A stretch of 64,000 bases of DNA from an uncultured Clostridia bacterium (GTDB lineage: Bacteria > Bacillota > Clostridia > Oscillospirales > Acutalibacteraceae), in contig CALAEV010000033.1 in NCBI GenBank assembly GCA_937892525.1, positions 1 to 64,000 on the forward strand, read 5' to 3'. Of the stretch, positions 34,959 through 44,088 are shown piece by piece; position 1 is the stretch's first letter, and each line of letters begins with the position of its first letter. The notes under the pieces are model-generated. The model had not been told where the DNA came from. It saw only the letters and a program-made list of their open reading frames with translations, and did no database searches. The position numbers and the translations under genes were made by a program.

Positions 34959-35888
34959 ATGAGTAGTTTTGAAAATTTAAGAATTGTTGATAACTTTTAT
35001 CAAACATCTTTGTTTTTCCCAATGCCAACAGTTGTAATCAGTACACTTTGTGAAGACGGAACAACAAACTTAGGACCATATTCACTTGTTCAACCATATT
35101 ACGTTGCAGGTAAAGATTACTATGCAATGCTTCTTTGTTGCCGTAACTCATCAAATACAGCACAAAACATTCTTCGTAACGGTAAATGTGCACTTAATTT
35201 TATCGATGATAATCCAAAAACTTTCAAAGAGGCAGTTAAACTTTCTTGGCCAGGGGACAAACCAGAAGAAAAAATGCCAAAATGCAACTTCAAACTTGAA
35301 AAGAGTATGCTCCATGAAGAAACAGGCGAAGTTCGTCCGATGGTTTTAACTGATGCTATTGAAGTTATTGAATGTACTTGGGTGCGTGAGCTTGATGGTG
35401 CTGATAAAGATGTGGCAGGGGAGCTTAACGGTTATGAAGGTCCATATCACGATTTCAACGGTATTACAAGCAAATTCGGTGCTCACTTTATCTTGAAAAT
35501 TGATAAAATTCTTATGAAGAAAAAGTATAGTGATGCTATTATCAATGGCGTTAAGTCAAAGGATTTCCCTGCACTTCCTGTTGATTACGGTTATCGTGAT
35601 AGTAAAAATTTCTGGTTCCACAGAAAGAGAAAAATGCGTGCAGAGCTTTTACAAATGCGTGAGGCATCACTTGAATCCGTTCGCTATGCAGCCGACAGAG
35701 TTGACGATAAGATTAAGTTTACTGATGAGGCACTCAAAACTGTTCTTGCAGTACCACGTGTATTCTTGCCATTAGTCCTTAAAGGTTGCGTTGATTGGGC
35801 AAAAGAAAATAATGTTGAACTCATAACTGAAGAGCATATGAAGATTATCAACGACAAACGTGCAAAAGAAAAAGCAAAGAAAAAATAA
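34959..35888 (+). CDS. Flavin-reductase-like protein fused to a PCP_red-like domain
   Basis: Protein of 309 residues. The first 210 or so residues look like the FMN-binding split-barrel of flavin reductases (MPTVVISTLCEDGTTNLGPYS, CALNFI, with a long insert). The last 55 residues (KFTDEALKTVLAVPRVFLP through the ELITEEHM segment) resemble the small helical domain at the C-terminus of light-independent protochlorophyllide reductase subunit B (PCP_red), a domain also found attached to other redox proteins. Nothing nearby points to pigment synthesis, so a general redox or flavin role is more likely. It is a single-gene unit. Confidence 0.7.
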   Translation: MSSFENLRIVDNFYQTSLFFPMPTVVISTLCEDGTTNLGPYSLVQPYYVAGKDYYAMLLCCRNSSNTAQNILRNGKCALNFIDDNPKTFKEAVKLSWPGDKPEEKMPKCNFKLEKSMLHEETGEVRPMVLTDAIEVIECTWVRELDGADKDVAGELNGYEGPYHDFNGITSKFGAHFILKIDKILMKKKYSDAIINGVKSKDFPALPVDYGYRDSKNFWFHRKRKMRAELLQMREASLESVRYAADRVDDKIKFTDEALKTVLAVPRVFLPLVLKGCVDWAKENNVELITEEHMKIINDKRAKEKAKKK

Positions 35889-35892
35889 ATTT

Positions 35893-35927
35893 TAACGGTG
35901 AGATTAATTTCTCACCGTTAATTTTTA
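35893..35927 (+). terminator. Terminator after the flavin-reductase-like gene
   Basis: TAACGGTGAG and CTCACCGTTA pair around eight bases, followed by ATTTTT. Confidence 0.88.
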
Positions 35928-36014
35928 AGAATCAACACTTTTTAAATTTCTTGTTGTTCAGTTTGTGTTTTTGAAAAATTATAATTGTCTTGTAACTTAA
36001 AGGAGGTTATAATA

Positions 36015-36371
36015 ATGAACACAGACAAAATTTACGCAGAATCAATTGCAAAGGAGTATGCACCAAAAGATAATTCAAAAATCGTTGCACTCCGTAAACT
36101 TGACCAGAAAGCAAAAATGCCTGCAACAGTATTTACTTATACTTTTGGCATTATTTCAAGTCTTGTTGCAGGACTCGGAATGAGCCTTGCAATGAATGTA
36201 ATCGGCGGTACAACATTTTTTATGGTGCTTGGCATTATAATTGGTATTATCGGCTTTATCGGTATGGGTGTAAACTACCCCATTTACAAGAAGAAACTTG
36301 AAAAAGGCAAGCAAAAATATGCCTTTGAAATTGTAGAACTTGCAAGGGAAATTAGCGAAGAAAACAAGTGA
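36015..36371 (+). CDS. Conserved small membrane protein of unknown function
   Basis: Protein of 118 residues opening MNTDKIYAESIAKEYAPKD, with two membrane helices (about 40-65 and 68-90) and a basic C-terminal helix. Close relatives are widespread in Clostridia; from memory some carry the name dihydropteridine reductase, which nothing in this sequence supports. AAAGGAGG precedes the ATG at 36015. The TetR-family gene follows after 24 bases, so the pair is probably co-transcribed and this protein may be regulated by it. Confidence 0.75.
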   Translation: MNTDKIYAESIAKEYAPKDNSKIVALRKLDQKAKMPATVFTYTFGIISSLVAGLGMSLAMNVIGGTTFFMVLGIIIGIIGFIGMGVNYPIYKKKLEKGKQKYAFEIVELAREISEENK

Positions 36372-36395
36372 AATTATTAGAAAGGGGGCTGTCAA

Positions 36396-36986
36396 ATGAA
36401 TAAAAATGAAAGCAAGTATTTTAATACTGCAGTCAAAATGGATAAGGCGCTCCTTTCACTTCTTGAAAAGAAAGATTTTGAGTATATTACTATCAAAGAA
36501 ATCTGTGAAGTGGCAGGTGTAAATCGTTCAACCTTTTATCTTCATTACGAAAATACTGCCGATTTGCTTAAAGAAACAACTAAATATATTCTTGACAGTT
36601 TCCTTACCTATTTTACAGTTGACAGACAAAGCATAACTATTCAATATCAGGAATGTAAGTTGCAAGATTTAGTGTTTATTACACCTGAATATTTAATGCC
36701 ATACCTTACATTTATTAAAGAAAATCAGCGAGTATTTATAACTGCAGTTAAACATTTGGGAACAATGGATTTTGAAAATGTTTATAACAAAATGTTTAAG
36801 TTTATATTTAATCCTATTCTTGAGCGCTTCAGTTTTCCTGAAAAAGATAGGAAATATGTGCTCAAATTCTATCTTACAGGAATTACTGCTATAGTTATGG
36901 AATGGCTAAAAAATGATTGTAATGAATCAATCGAAGATATAAGCCGAATAATCATTCAATGTGTAATAGGACAAAATAAAGTGTAA
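36396..36986 (+). CDS. TetR-family transcriptional regulator
   Basis: Regulator of 196 residues. The N-terminal helix-turn-helix is YITIKEICEVAGVNRSTFYLHY (about residues 29-50), the TetR signature. The C-terminal ligand domain is helical and divergent, with a hydrophobic segment near residues 150-170, and the ligand is unknown. AAAGGGGG precedes the ATG. It is encoded with the small membrane protein just upstream and may control that pair; no clear palindrome was recognised before it. Confidence 0.88.
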   Translation: MNKNESKYFNTAVKMDKALLSLLEKKDFEYITIKEICEVAGVNRSTFYLHYENTADLLKETTKYILDSFLTYFTVDRQSITIQYQECKLQDLVFITPEYLMPYLTFIKENQRVFITAVKHLGTMDFENVYNKMFKFIFNPILERFSFPEKDRKYVLKFYLTGITAIVMEWLKNDCNESIEDISRIIIQCVIGQNKV

Positions 36987-36991
36987 AGCAA

Positions 36992-37022
36992 AGCCTTGAG
37001 TTAATTCTCAAGGCTATATTTT
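36992..37022 (+). terminator. Terminator of the TetR unit
   Basis: AGCCTTGAG and CTCAAGGCT pair around six bases, followed by a T-rich tract. Confidence 0.85.
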
Positions 37023-37079
37023 TTATAAAAAGTAGTGCAATTTTGTTTGTGATGTTATATAATGACTTTGGTGATTAAA

Positions 37080-38555
37080 ATGACAACACAGGAATATTTA
37101 AACTTAATTGACGAAGTAAACGAAAAAGGAAAATATAAGGCAAATTGGGAGTCCCTTACTCATCACAAAGTGCCTGATTGGTATATGCACGACAAATTAG
37201 GTGTGTTTATTCATTGGGGTATTTATTCGGTGCCTGCATTCGGTAGTGAATGGTATTCAAGAAGTATGTATGATAAGAATGTCCGTGAATTTGAACACCA
37301 TAGAAAAACTTATGGTGAGCATAAAGATTTTGGCTATAAAGATTTTATTCCAATGTTCAAGGCAGAAAAATATGATGCGTCAAAGTGGGTTTCTCTTTTC
37401 AAAAAAGCAGGTGTAAAATATGTTATGCCCGTTGCTGAACATCACGACGGCTTTGCTATGTATGATACAGAATTTAACCGTTGGAATTCAAAAGAAATGG
37501 GACCTTGCCGAGATGTTGTAGGCGAGTTAAAAACAGAGTGTGAAAAGCAAGGACTTACACTTTGCGCATCAACTCATCGTGCCGAGCATTATTTCTTTAT
37601 GAATCTTGGCAGAACTTTTGATAGCGATGTAAATGATGACAACTATCGCGATTTTTACGGTCCTGCAGTTTTTTGTGAAGAATGGAATTCTCATAATCTT
37701 GGAAAAACAACAGAAGATACACATACCCTCGGTGCAAGTGTAGAATGGCTTGAAGATTGGCTTGTGCGCACTTGCGAATTGATTGACAAATATCAACCAT
37801 CTGTGCTTTATTTTGACTGGTGGATTCACAATCACTCATTTAAGCCATACCTTAAAAAACTCTGTGCATATTATTACAATCGTGCAGAAGAATGGGGCAA
37901 AGAGGTAACAATCAATTATAAGCACGAGGCTTTTCCACCAACTGTTGCAACCTTTGATGTTGAGCGTGGAGCACTTACAGGTATTTCTCCACTTTATTGG
38001 CAAGCAGATACTGCAATTGGCAAATGCTCCTGGGGTTACAGAAAAGACAACGAATACAAGAGTGCAAGACAAGTTATTTGTGATTTAGTTGACATTGTTT
38101 CAAAAAATGGTAACTTGCTTATAAACATTGGTCCTAAACCGGACGGCACAATTACTGACGAAGAAACCCAAGTGCTTCTTACAATGGGCGAATGGCTTGA
38201 AATCAACGGCGAAGGTATTTACGGTACAACTTTCTGGAAACAATTTGGCGAAGGTAAAGTGAATGCCAAAGATGGATTTTTTAAGGATGGCGACGAAAAG
38301 AATTTTACAAACAAAGATTTTCGTTTTACATATAAAAATGGTTATTTGTATGTGTTCCAGATGCGACCATCAAAAACTGTGAAAATTAAAACTCTTAAAC
38401 TTCATAATCCACACGATTATTTGATTGAAAGCGTTGAACTTTTGGGTAGCGACGAAAAAATCAACTTCACAAGAGATGACAAGGCGCTTACAATTAAACT
38501 TAAAGGTGAAATAGAAAATGATTTGCCACTTTGCTTCAAAATTGCAATAGGATAA
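37080..38555 (+). CDS. Alpha-L-fucosidase, glycoside hydrolase family 29
   Basis: Retaining exo-fucosidase of about 491 residues. The N-terminal barrel has the GH29 landmarks KLGVFIHWGIYSVPAFGSEWY, KYVMPVAEHHDGFAMYD and the nucleophile segment SVLYFDWW, where the Asp should attack. After SKNGNLLINIGPKPDG a beta-sandwich domain completes the protein. No signal peptide is seen, so it probably removes fucose from oligosaccharides already imported. The ATG at 37080 follows GGTGATTAAA. A TATAAT at 37058-37063 implies a leader of only about ten bases. Fucose on mucin or milk-type glycans is the usual substrate of this family. Confidence 0.94.
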   Translation: MTTQEYLNLIDEVNEKGKYKANWESLTHHKVPDWYMHDKLGVFIHWGIYSVPAFGSEWYSRSMYDKNVREFEHHRKTYGEHKDFGYKDFIPMFKAEKYDASKWVSLFKKAGVKYVMPVAEHHDGFAMYDTEFNRWNSKEMGPCRDVVGELKTECEKQGLTLCASTHRAEHYFFMNLGRTFDSDVNDDNYRDFYGPAVFCEEWNSHNLGKTTEDTHTLGASVEWLEDWLVRTCELIDKYQPSVLYFDWWIHNHSFKPYLKKLCAYYYNRAEEWGKEVTINYKHEAFPPTVATFDVERGALTGISPLYWQADTAIGKCSWGYRKDNEYKSARQVICDLVDIVSKNGNLLINIGPKPDGTITDEETQVLLTMGEWLEINGEGIYGTTFWKQFGEGKVNAKDGFFKDGDEKNFTNKDFRFTYKNGYLYVFQMRPSKTVKIKTLKLHNPHDYLIESVELLGSDEKINFTRDDKALTIKLKGEIENDLPLCFKIAIG

Positions 38556-38560
38556 AAAAT

Positions 38561-38590
38561 AACCCCCAACGGATATTTGTTGGGGGTTTT
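38561..38590 (+). terminator. Two-way terminator between GH29 and kinase-like genes
   Basis: AACCCCCAAC and GTTGGGGGTT pair around eight bases, with A-rich DNA on the left and T on the right. Confidence 0.9.
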
Positions 38591-38601
38591 AATATTGAGT
38601 T

Positions 38602-40269
38602 CTAGCCTAAAAGTCCACCGAATAATCCACCATTAGTTGTGCTTTCTTCGGTTTGTGGCTCGGTGCTTGGTGGTGGTCCGTAAACCTGAATATAAACATT
38701 AGTGCCTTTGACTCTACTTGCACCTTCTTCAGGTGTTACTTCTGCAACAATGCCTTCTTCATAATCACCATTATTCTCTTTTGTAATTATATTTACTACA
38801 AAACCAGCTTCTTCAAGTTGCTCTTTCGCAAAGTCCACATAAAGATTTTTAACTGATGGGACTATTTTATATTCAGGGCCTTTACTTACAACAAATGTAA
38901 TTTCTGTGCCCTCTTCTACAACCTTACCTGCCTCAATGCTTTGAGAAATAATATAACCTTTTTCAACCTCTGTGCTATATTCCATTACAGATTTAATAGT
39001 GAAACGGTCATTCTGAACAGGGTTTTGAGCAACCATATCATAAGAACTGTTCACAAAATTAGGAACTTCAAACATTTCAGGCGCTTCGGTTGTAGATTCA
39101 GTTGGTGTGTCAACATAATCTTTAATAACCTTATCATATAAGAACCAACCACCAACAACAATAAGTCCTACACCTAAACATACAAGGAATGCGATAAGAA
39201 TAGTTTTTGCAGTTGAGTTGTCGTCAGCATCAACAACTACCGGCTCAGGTTCTTTTTGTTTTCTTTCACCTGTTGGCACATTTACACCTGAAAATGATGA
39301 AACCACATTGCTAGGTGTTGCAGAAAGCTCTTCGCGAAGTGCTTCAACATCACGAGTTCTGTCCTGTGGGTCAATCTGTAAGCCGTTCATAAGCGCATTG
39401 ATTACATAAACAGGAATAATCTCAGCGTATCTTGCAGGGATTATAAGCTGGTCATTCATTGAACGAGAAACTGCATCTTGTGGCACGCTACCTACTAACG
39501 CTCTGTAAATTACTGCACAGAATGCATAAACATCTGACCAGCATCCGTTTTCATAATTATAGCCATACTGCTCAATAGGTGTGTAACCCTCAAACAATTC
39601 AGGGGATAACTCACTGCCTTCAATTCGCGCTTCACTTATTGAGAATCCAGAAAGACGAAGTTTACCGTCACGCCCTATAAGAAGATTGTCAGGGTTAATA
39701 CCGTTGTGAGTAATACCCATTTTATGAAGCGTTGAAAGTGTTGAAAGTACAGGCATAAACAATACCTTTGCTTTTTCCCAGTTAAGATAACCTGTCTGAC
39801 TACGAAGTAGAAATTCACGAAGAGAAATGCTCTCAACATATTCAGTTACCACATAGGCAGTATTATTTTCTTCAACAATATCCATTACAGGAATAAGTGC
39901 AGAAAGCCCTCTGACACGTGCTAACTGACGCCACAAATCAAGGAATTTTTTAAGGTATGAATAGTAGTAATCACGCCATTGTTCTTTTACTTTAATTTCA
40001 GTTGTACCGAACCCACGGTCAATGAACTTTTCAGGTAAAAATTCACGGATATATACAGGCGTATTACGACCTGTGTCGTAAGCCATATATGTAGCACCCT
40101 CACTGTTAGAAGACAAAACCTTACCTAAAATATATTTGTCACCTATGGGTGTTCGGAGTGGTAAATAAGGTGAAATCTGTGGTGAGTCAACATAATAACC
40201 ACATTTTGGACACTGCTTTTCGCCATATAATTCATTCATACAACTCATACAAAGATTATCAATGTTCAC
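38602..40269 (-). CDS. Degenerate Ser/Thr kinase-like protein with zinc ribbon and PASTA repeats
   Basis: Protein of 555 residues. A zinc ribbon (Cys 7, 10, 20, 23) precedes a kinase fold (about 42-315). The catalytic residues are missing: the ATP lysine of VAIK is Arg 75 (VYIREF), HRD reads HNG at 188-190, and DFG reads GFS at 208-210. The fold-supporting parts (GxxxxxxEG loop, NPDN, WSDVYAF) remain, so it is a pseudokinase. A membrane helix lies near 355-378. Outside are one degenerate and one or two clear PASTA-type repeats (VPSVKNLYVDFAKEQLEEAG), then a Pro/Thr tail ending in GGLFGGLLG. PASTA domains bind cell-wall fragments; this could be a wall-sensing scaffold. Confidence 0.85.
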   Translation of the reverse strand: MNIDNLCMSCMNELYGEKQCPKCGYYVDSPQISPYLPLRTPIGDKYILGKVLSSNSEGATYMAYDTGRNTPVYIREFLPEKFIDRGFGTTEIKVKEQWRDYYYSYLKKFLDLWRQLARVRGLSALIPVMDIVEENNTAYVVTEYVESISLREFLLRSQTGYLNWEKAKVLFMPVLSTLSTLHKMGITHNGINPDNLLIGRDGKLRLSGFSISEARIEGSELSPELFEGYTPIEQYGYNYENGCWSDVYAFCAVIYRALVGSVPQDAVSRSMNDQLIIPARYAEIIPVYVINALMNGLQIDPQDRTRDVEALREELSATPSNVVSSFSGVNVPTGERKQKEPEPVVVDADDNSTAKTILIAFLVCLGVGLIVVGGWFLYDKVIKDYVDTPTESTTEAPEMFEVPNFVNSSYDMVAQNPVQNDRFTIKSVMEYSTEVEKGYIISQSIEAGKVVEEGTEITFVVSKGPEYKIVPSVKNLYVDFAKEQLEEAGFVVNIITKENNGDYEEGIVAEVTPEEGASRVKGTNVYIQVYGPPPSTEPQTEESTTNGGLFGGLLG

Positions 40270-40347
40270 GAAAGCATCTCCTTTTCAAAATTTACTCTAA
40301 TATATAATATAACAAATATGTTTATACATTGTCAAATGACAATTTTA

Positions 40348-41943
40348 TTACGATTCATCGTTGAGTACAGCTTCGGCACATTTTACACCGTCAACTGCTG
40401 CCGAAACAATACCACCTGCATACCCTGCACCCTCACCACAAGGGTAAAGTCCACGGATATTTGTTTGATAAAACTCATCACGGAGAATGCGCACAGGTGA
40501 TGAACTTCTTGTTTCAGGTGCAGTAAGGACGGCATCACTCATTGCAAAGCCTTTAAGTTTTTTATCCATTTGAACAAGAGCGTCACGCATAGTGTTTACT
40601 ACTTTTTGTGGCAACACTGTGCTTATATCACCCATACTGACACCTGTTGGGAACGACGGTTTAACTGCACCAAGTTTTGTAGATTTTTCGTCTTTAAGAA
40701 AGTCCCCAACAAGCTGTGCAGGTGCTGTATAGTCCCCACCACCAAGTTTGAATGCTTTTTGCTCAATTTCACGCTGAAGCTGAAAACCTGACAATACGTG
40801 CTCACTTAGAAAATCAGCAGGTTCAACACCAACAAGAATTGCAGAGTTTGCATTTTCTTTATCACGAGCATATTCACTCATACCATTTGTAACTACTCCA
40901 CCCTTTTGTGAAGATGCACAAACAACTGTACCACCAGGACACATACAAAATGTGTATGCCCCTCTACCGTGTGGTGGGTGACAAGCAAGTTTGTAATCGG
41001 CTGCACGAAGTTTAGGATGGTTTTTATATTCACCATACTGCACCGTATTTATAAAATCTTGTGGATGTTCAATTCTTGCACCTATTGAAAACGGCTTTTG
41101 CATCATATTTATTCCTTTGTTATAAAGCATTTCAATAGTATCACTTGCAGAATGACCGATTGAAAGAATAAGCGCATCGGTTTCAATATCTTTTTCTTTA
41201 CCGTGTTTATCACGGATTGTTATTCCGTGTATAAATCCGTTTGCAACTATAATGTTTGTAAGTTGAGTATCAAAAAGCACCGTGCCACCAAGAGAAATTA
41301 TCTCTTCACGAATTGCTTTTACTGTTGATTTTAACTTATCCGTACCTATATGAGGTTTTGCATTTGTAAGAATATCTTCTGGTGCACCGTGATTTACAAA
41401 CTCTTCAAAAACAAATCTGCAACGGCTATCTTTAATGCCTGTTGTAAGTTTACCATCAGAGAATGTACCTGCACCACCCTCACCATACTGAATGTTGGAG
41501 TTTTCGTTAAGGTCACGGTTAGTCCAGAAAACATTTACATCTTGAGTGCGCTTGTCAATATCGCTGCCACGCTCAATAATAATCGGACAATGACCACTAC
41601 GAGCAAGAATGAGACCTGCAAACATACCGGCAGGGCCAAACCCTGCAATTACAGGAGGTAACATACTTTTTCTGTTAGACTGTGGCATTGTATAAGTGTA
41701 CTTTTCACACACTTTCACCTTACCACTATCAAGGCTCATTGCGATTTTTTCTTCATCACCGTCAACAGTTGCGTCAACAGTATAAACAAACTTTACTTCG
41801 CCTTTGCGACAATCCACACTTTGTTTATATATTTCAGTTTTTAATAATCTTTTTCGTTCAATTTTCAATGCCTTGACAACAGCGTTTTCAATATCGTTAA
41901 AATCACTGTCAAGGTCAAGCTTTATTTCACTAATTCTGAGCAT
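40348..41943 (-). CDS. FAD-dependent dehydrogenase (COG2509-type)
   Basis: Flavoprotein of 531 residues. An N-terminal helper domain (about 1-90) precedes the FAD fold with PVIAGFGPAGMFAGLILARSG near residue 100. Conserved blocks follow: YGEGGAGTFSDGKL, CHPPHGRGAYTFCMCPGG and the C-terminal LYPCGEGAGYAGGIVSAA. This is a conserved oxidoreductase family of unknown substrate. It overlaps the upstream flavoprotein gene by 14 bases and ends the four-gene operon that starts with the XRE regulator. AAGGATTAACA lies before the ATG. Confidence 0.88.
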   Translation of the reverse strand: MLRISEIKLDLDSDFNDIENAVVKALKIERKRLLKTEIYKQSVDCRKGEVKFVYTVDATVDGDEEKIAMSLDSGKVKVCEKYTYTMPQSNRKSMLPPVIAGFGPAGMFAGLILARSGHCPIIIERGSDIDKRTQDVNVFWTNRDLNENSNIQYGEGGAGTFSDGKLTTGIKDSRCRFVFEEFVNHGAPEDILTNAKPHIGTDKLKSTVKAIREEIISLGGTVLFDTQLTNIIVANGFIHGITIRDKHGKEKDIETDALILSIGHSASDTIEMLYNKGINMMQKPFSIGARIEHPQDFINTVQYGEYKNHPKLRAADYKLACHPPHGRGAYTFCMCPGGTVVCASSQKGGVVTNGMSEYARDKENANSAILVGVEPADFLSEHVLSGFQLQREIEQKAFKLGGGDYTAPAQLVGDFLKDEKSTKLGAVKPSFPTGVSMGDISTVLPQKVVNTMRDALVQMDKKLKGFAMSDAVLTAPETRSSSPVRILRDEFYQTNIRGLYPCGEGAGYAGGIVSAAVDGVKCAEAVLNDES

Positions 41944-43174
41944 TGTTAATCCTTTCGGCTATTGTGTTACCTGCAAGTCTGCCTGATGCCCATGCCCATT
42001 GAAGATTGTAGCCACCACAATCGCCATCAATATTAAGGGCTTCACCACAGCAGAATATGTTGTCAACAAGTGTTGATTCCATTGTTTCTGTATTAAATTG
42101 CGAACAATCTGCACCACCTGCAGTAACCTGTGCATAATCAAAACTGCGTGAGTTTTTAATTTTAATTTTCCAGCATTTGATTATATTTGCAAGTTTTTCA
42201 ATTTCTTTATCTGTAAGTTCGTTTATTCTTCCGTTTACTTGAATATCACACTCTTTCATAAGCACAATGCAGAGTTGTTTATTCATAATACCACTAAGCA
42301 TATTTTCGCAAAGACCTTTATCAATCTCTCTTCTTGAGTAAAGGTATTTACGGATTTCTTCGTCCCCAAAATCAGGAGTTACATCAAGTTCAATACTAAT
42401 ATCATTTGATGGAGAAACTGATACAAATCGTGAAAGCTGCATAATAGGAATACCTGAAAGACCGTAGTCAGTAAATTGTACTTCACCATAATTTTCAAGT
42501 GTTTTTTCACCGTCAATAATCAAGTTCATTTTGCATATTGAACGTACACCTTTAAGAGCCTTTGTAAACTCGTCACAGTTAAGTGAAACAAGAGCAGGTG
42601 CTGGTGGAATAATTTTATGACCAAACATTTTAAGCAAGTCATAAGCGTCACCATCTGTACCGTGAGCTTTGCAAGTCATACCACCACAAGCCACAACAAC
42701 ATAGTCAAAACGGTCACGGTTGTTGACAATGATTTTTGTTGTAACTCCTGTGTAAACGGTTTTAAGATGTACAGCACGATAATCGCAAATTGTTTCAATA
42801 CCGAGCCTTGCACATTCAAAACGCAACGCATCAAGAACAGAAGACGCCTGATTTGAAAGGGGATATACTCTACCCTCATCTTCAGTTCTTGTATAAAGAC
42901 CTAAAGAGTTAAAAAATTCAATATTATTTTGTGGTGAATACTTGCCTAACGCATATTTAGTAAAATCTGCGTCACCTCTATAGTTTTCTACACTCGCATT
43001 TACATTTGTAAGGTTGCATCTGCCGTTACCTGTAACAAGAATTTTCTTACCAACTCTTGGCAGACGCTCTAAAATTGTTACTTTAATATCATCTTTATTC
43101 TTAACGGTACGCATAATCTCAATAGCACAGGCAAGTCCTGACGCACCGCCACCTATAATAGCAATTTTTGTCAT
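41930..43174 (-). CDS. NAD(P)/FAD-dependent oxidoreductase, HI0933/BaiN family
   Basis: Flavoprotein of 414 residues. It opens with the Rossmann fold IAIIGGGASGLACAIE. The family-defining VGKKILVTGNGRCNLTN is near residue 42, and VTAGG and the C-terminal FCCGEALNIDGDCGGYNLQWAWASG follow. The family includes BaiN, reported to act on bile-acid intermediates, but most members have no proven role, so no bile-acid function is claimed. It starts two bases after the mntR-like gene and overlaps the next flavoprotein gene, so it is clearly operonic. Confidence 0.9.
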   Translation of the reverse strand: MTKIAIIGGGASGLACAIEIMRTVKNKDDIKVTILERLPRVGKKILVTGNGRCNLTNVNASVENYRGDADFTKYALGKYSPQNNIEFFNSLGLYTRTEDEGRVYPLSNQASSVLDALRFECARLGIETICDYRAVHLKTVYTGVTTKIIVNNRDRFDYVVVACGGMTCKAHGTDGDAYDLLKMFGHKIIPPAPALVSLNCDEFTKALKGVRSICKMNLIIDGEKTLENYGEVQFTDYGLSGIPIMQLSRFVSVSPSNDISIELDVTPDFGDEEIRKYLYSRREIDKGLCENMLSGIMNKQLCIVLMKECDIQVNGRINELTDKEIEKLANIIKCWKIKIKNSRSFDYAQVTAGGADCSQFNTETMESTLVDNIFCCGEALNIDGDCGGYNLQWAWASGRLAGNTIAERINNAQN

Positions 43175-43176
43175 AC

Positions 43177-43563
43177 TTACACCTGCCTTTCAAGATATTC
43201 ATACAACTTATCAATTGTAATAGGACTCATTACGTGTTCCATTTGACAAGCGTCGCGCTCAGCAATCTTTTCATCAACGCCAAGTTCGTCAACAAGGAAC
43301 TGTTTAATAAGCCTATGACGACGCAATACATTTGCTGCGTAACTTTCACCCTCAGGTGTAATTACAATATCGCCATAAGTTATATGCTCTAAAAATCCAT
43401 TTTGTGTAAGAGTGTTTATTGCACGGTTTACGCTTGGCTTTGAAACTCCAAGATATTCTGCAATATCAGTAATTCTCACATTGCTTTTTTGTTTTGAAAG
43501 CACAAAAACTGCTTCGAGATAATCTTCAAGTGAAGATGTCATAACATAATTTTCGTTTTTCAT
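43177..43563 (-). CDS. DtxR/MntR-family metal-dependent regulator
   Basis: Regulator of 128 residues. The winged helix-turn-helix is VRITDIAEYLGVSKPSVNRAIN (about 29-50). The dimer and metal region has ERDACQMEHVMS near 102-113, with Cys, Glu and His as expected ligands of the MntR/DtxR type, and SLEDYLEAVF near the N-terminus contributes more. It lacks the SH3-like third domain, as in MntR. It should use Mn or Fe to bind DNA. It lies between an XRE regulator gene (11 bases before) and two flavoprotein genes; no metal transporter is adjacent. Confidence 0.9.
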   Translation of the reverse strand: MKNENYVMTSSLEDYLEAVFVLSKQKSNVRITDIAEYLGVSKPSVNRAINTLTQNGFLEHITYGDIVITPEGESYAANVLRRHRLIKQFLVDELGVDEKIAERDACQMEHVMSPITIDKLYEYLERQV

Positions 43564-43574
43564 TGTAATATTCC

Positions 43575-43940
43575 TTATTTTTTAGAAATAACTTTTGATG
43601 CAGCAGCTTCCATAATAGCAGCACGGTCATCGCTTGAAATAAGACGAAGGTTTACGATATGGTCATGTTCTGCTCGTGTAAGCTGTGAAAGGAAGCGTGT
43701 ATCTGGCTGACCTTCAAAATAATCTTCATCTTCTGCATATTGTTTAATTAAATCTTCAAAAAATCTTTCAGGAGGAACTCTGTAGAACACACTTAATTTT
43801 ACAATTGCTTCAATGTCAGGTGTTCTGCGACCTGATTCATAACTGCAATAGGTTGAACGGCTTACTTCCAACGCATCTGCCACTTGTTGCTGTGACAATT
43901 TATTCTGTCTTCTTAAAATGCGAAGCTGACGCAAAAACAT
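43575..43940 (-). CDS. XRE-family transcriptional regulator
   Basis: Regulator of about 121 residues. The N-terminal helix-turn-helix is LSQQQVADALEVSRSTYCSYE, followed by GRRTPDIEAIVKLSVFYRVPPERFFED. The C-terminal part is acidic, then ends in RAAIMEAAASKVISKK, with no recognised domain. The start at 43940 has AGAGGTG just upstream; the frame stays open to 44063 but runs into the divergent gene's promoter. It heads the reverse operon. Confidence 0.88.
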   Translation of the reverse strand: MFLRQLRILRRQNKLSQQQVADALEVSRSTYCSYESGRRTPDIEAIVKLSVFYRVPPERFFEDLIKQYAEDEDYFEGQPDTRFLSQLTRAEHDHIVNLRLISSDDRAAIMEAAASKVISKK

Positions 43941-44027
43941 AACATACACCTCTTCTGTGATTTTGTAGTAATTATAACACAAAATTTTCAAAGGCACAAC
44001 ATTTTTGTATATTAAGAAGGCTAAATG

Positions 44028-44055
44028 TTGCAAAATTTTAATAATGTGGTAAAAT
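44028..44055 (+). promoter_or_regulatory. Promoter of the esterase/sialidase operon
   Basis: TTGCAA (44028-44033), a 16-base spacer and TAAAAT (44050-44055). The motif CAAAATTTT occurs here (44031) and again near 43980 in the same divergent intergenic region, a possible shared regulator site. Confidence 0.55.
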
Positions 44056-44088
44056 ATACTCATTAGATTTGGGTGGTGTAAAGAAACT

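Noticed and set aside
41930..43174. Bile-acid reductase (BaiN) function
   Set aside because: Only family resemblance; no other bai gene is present.
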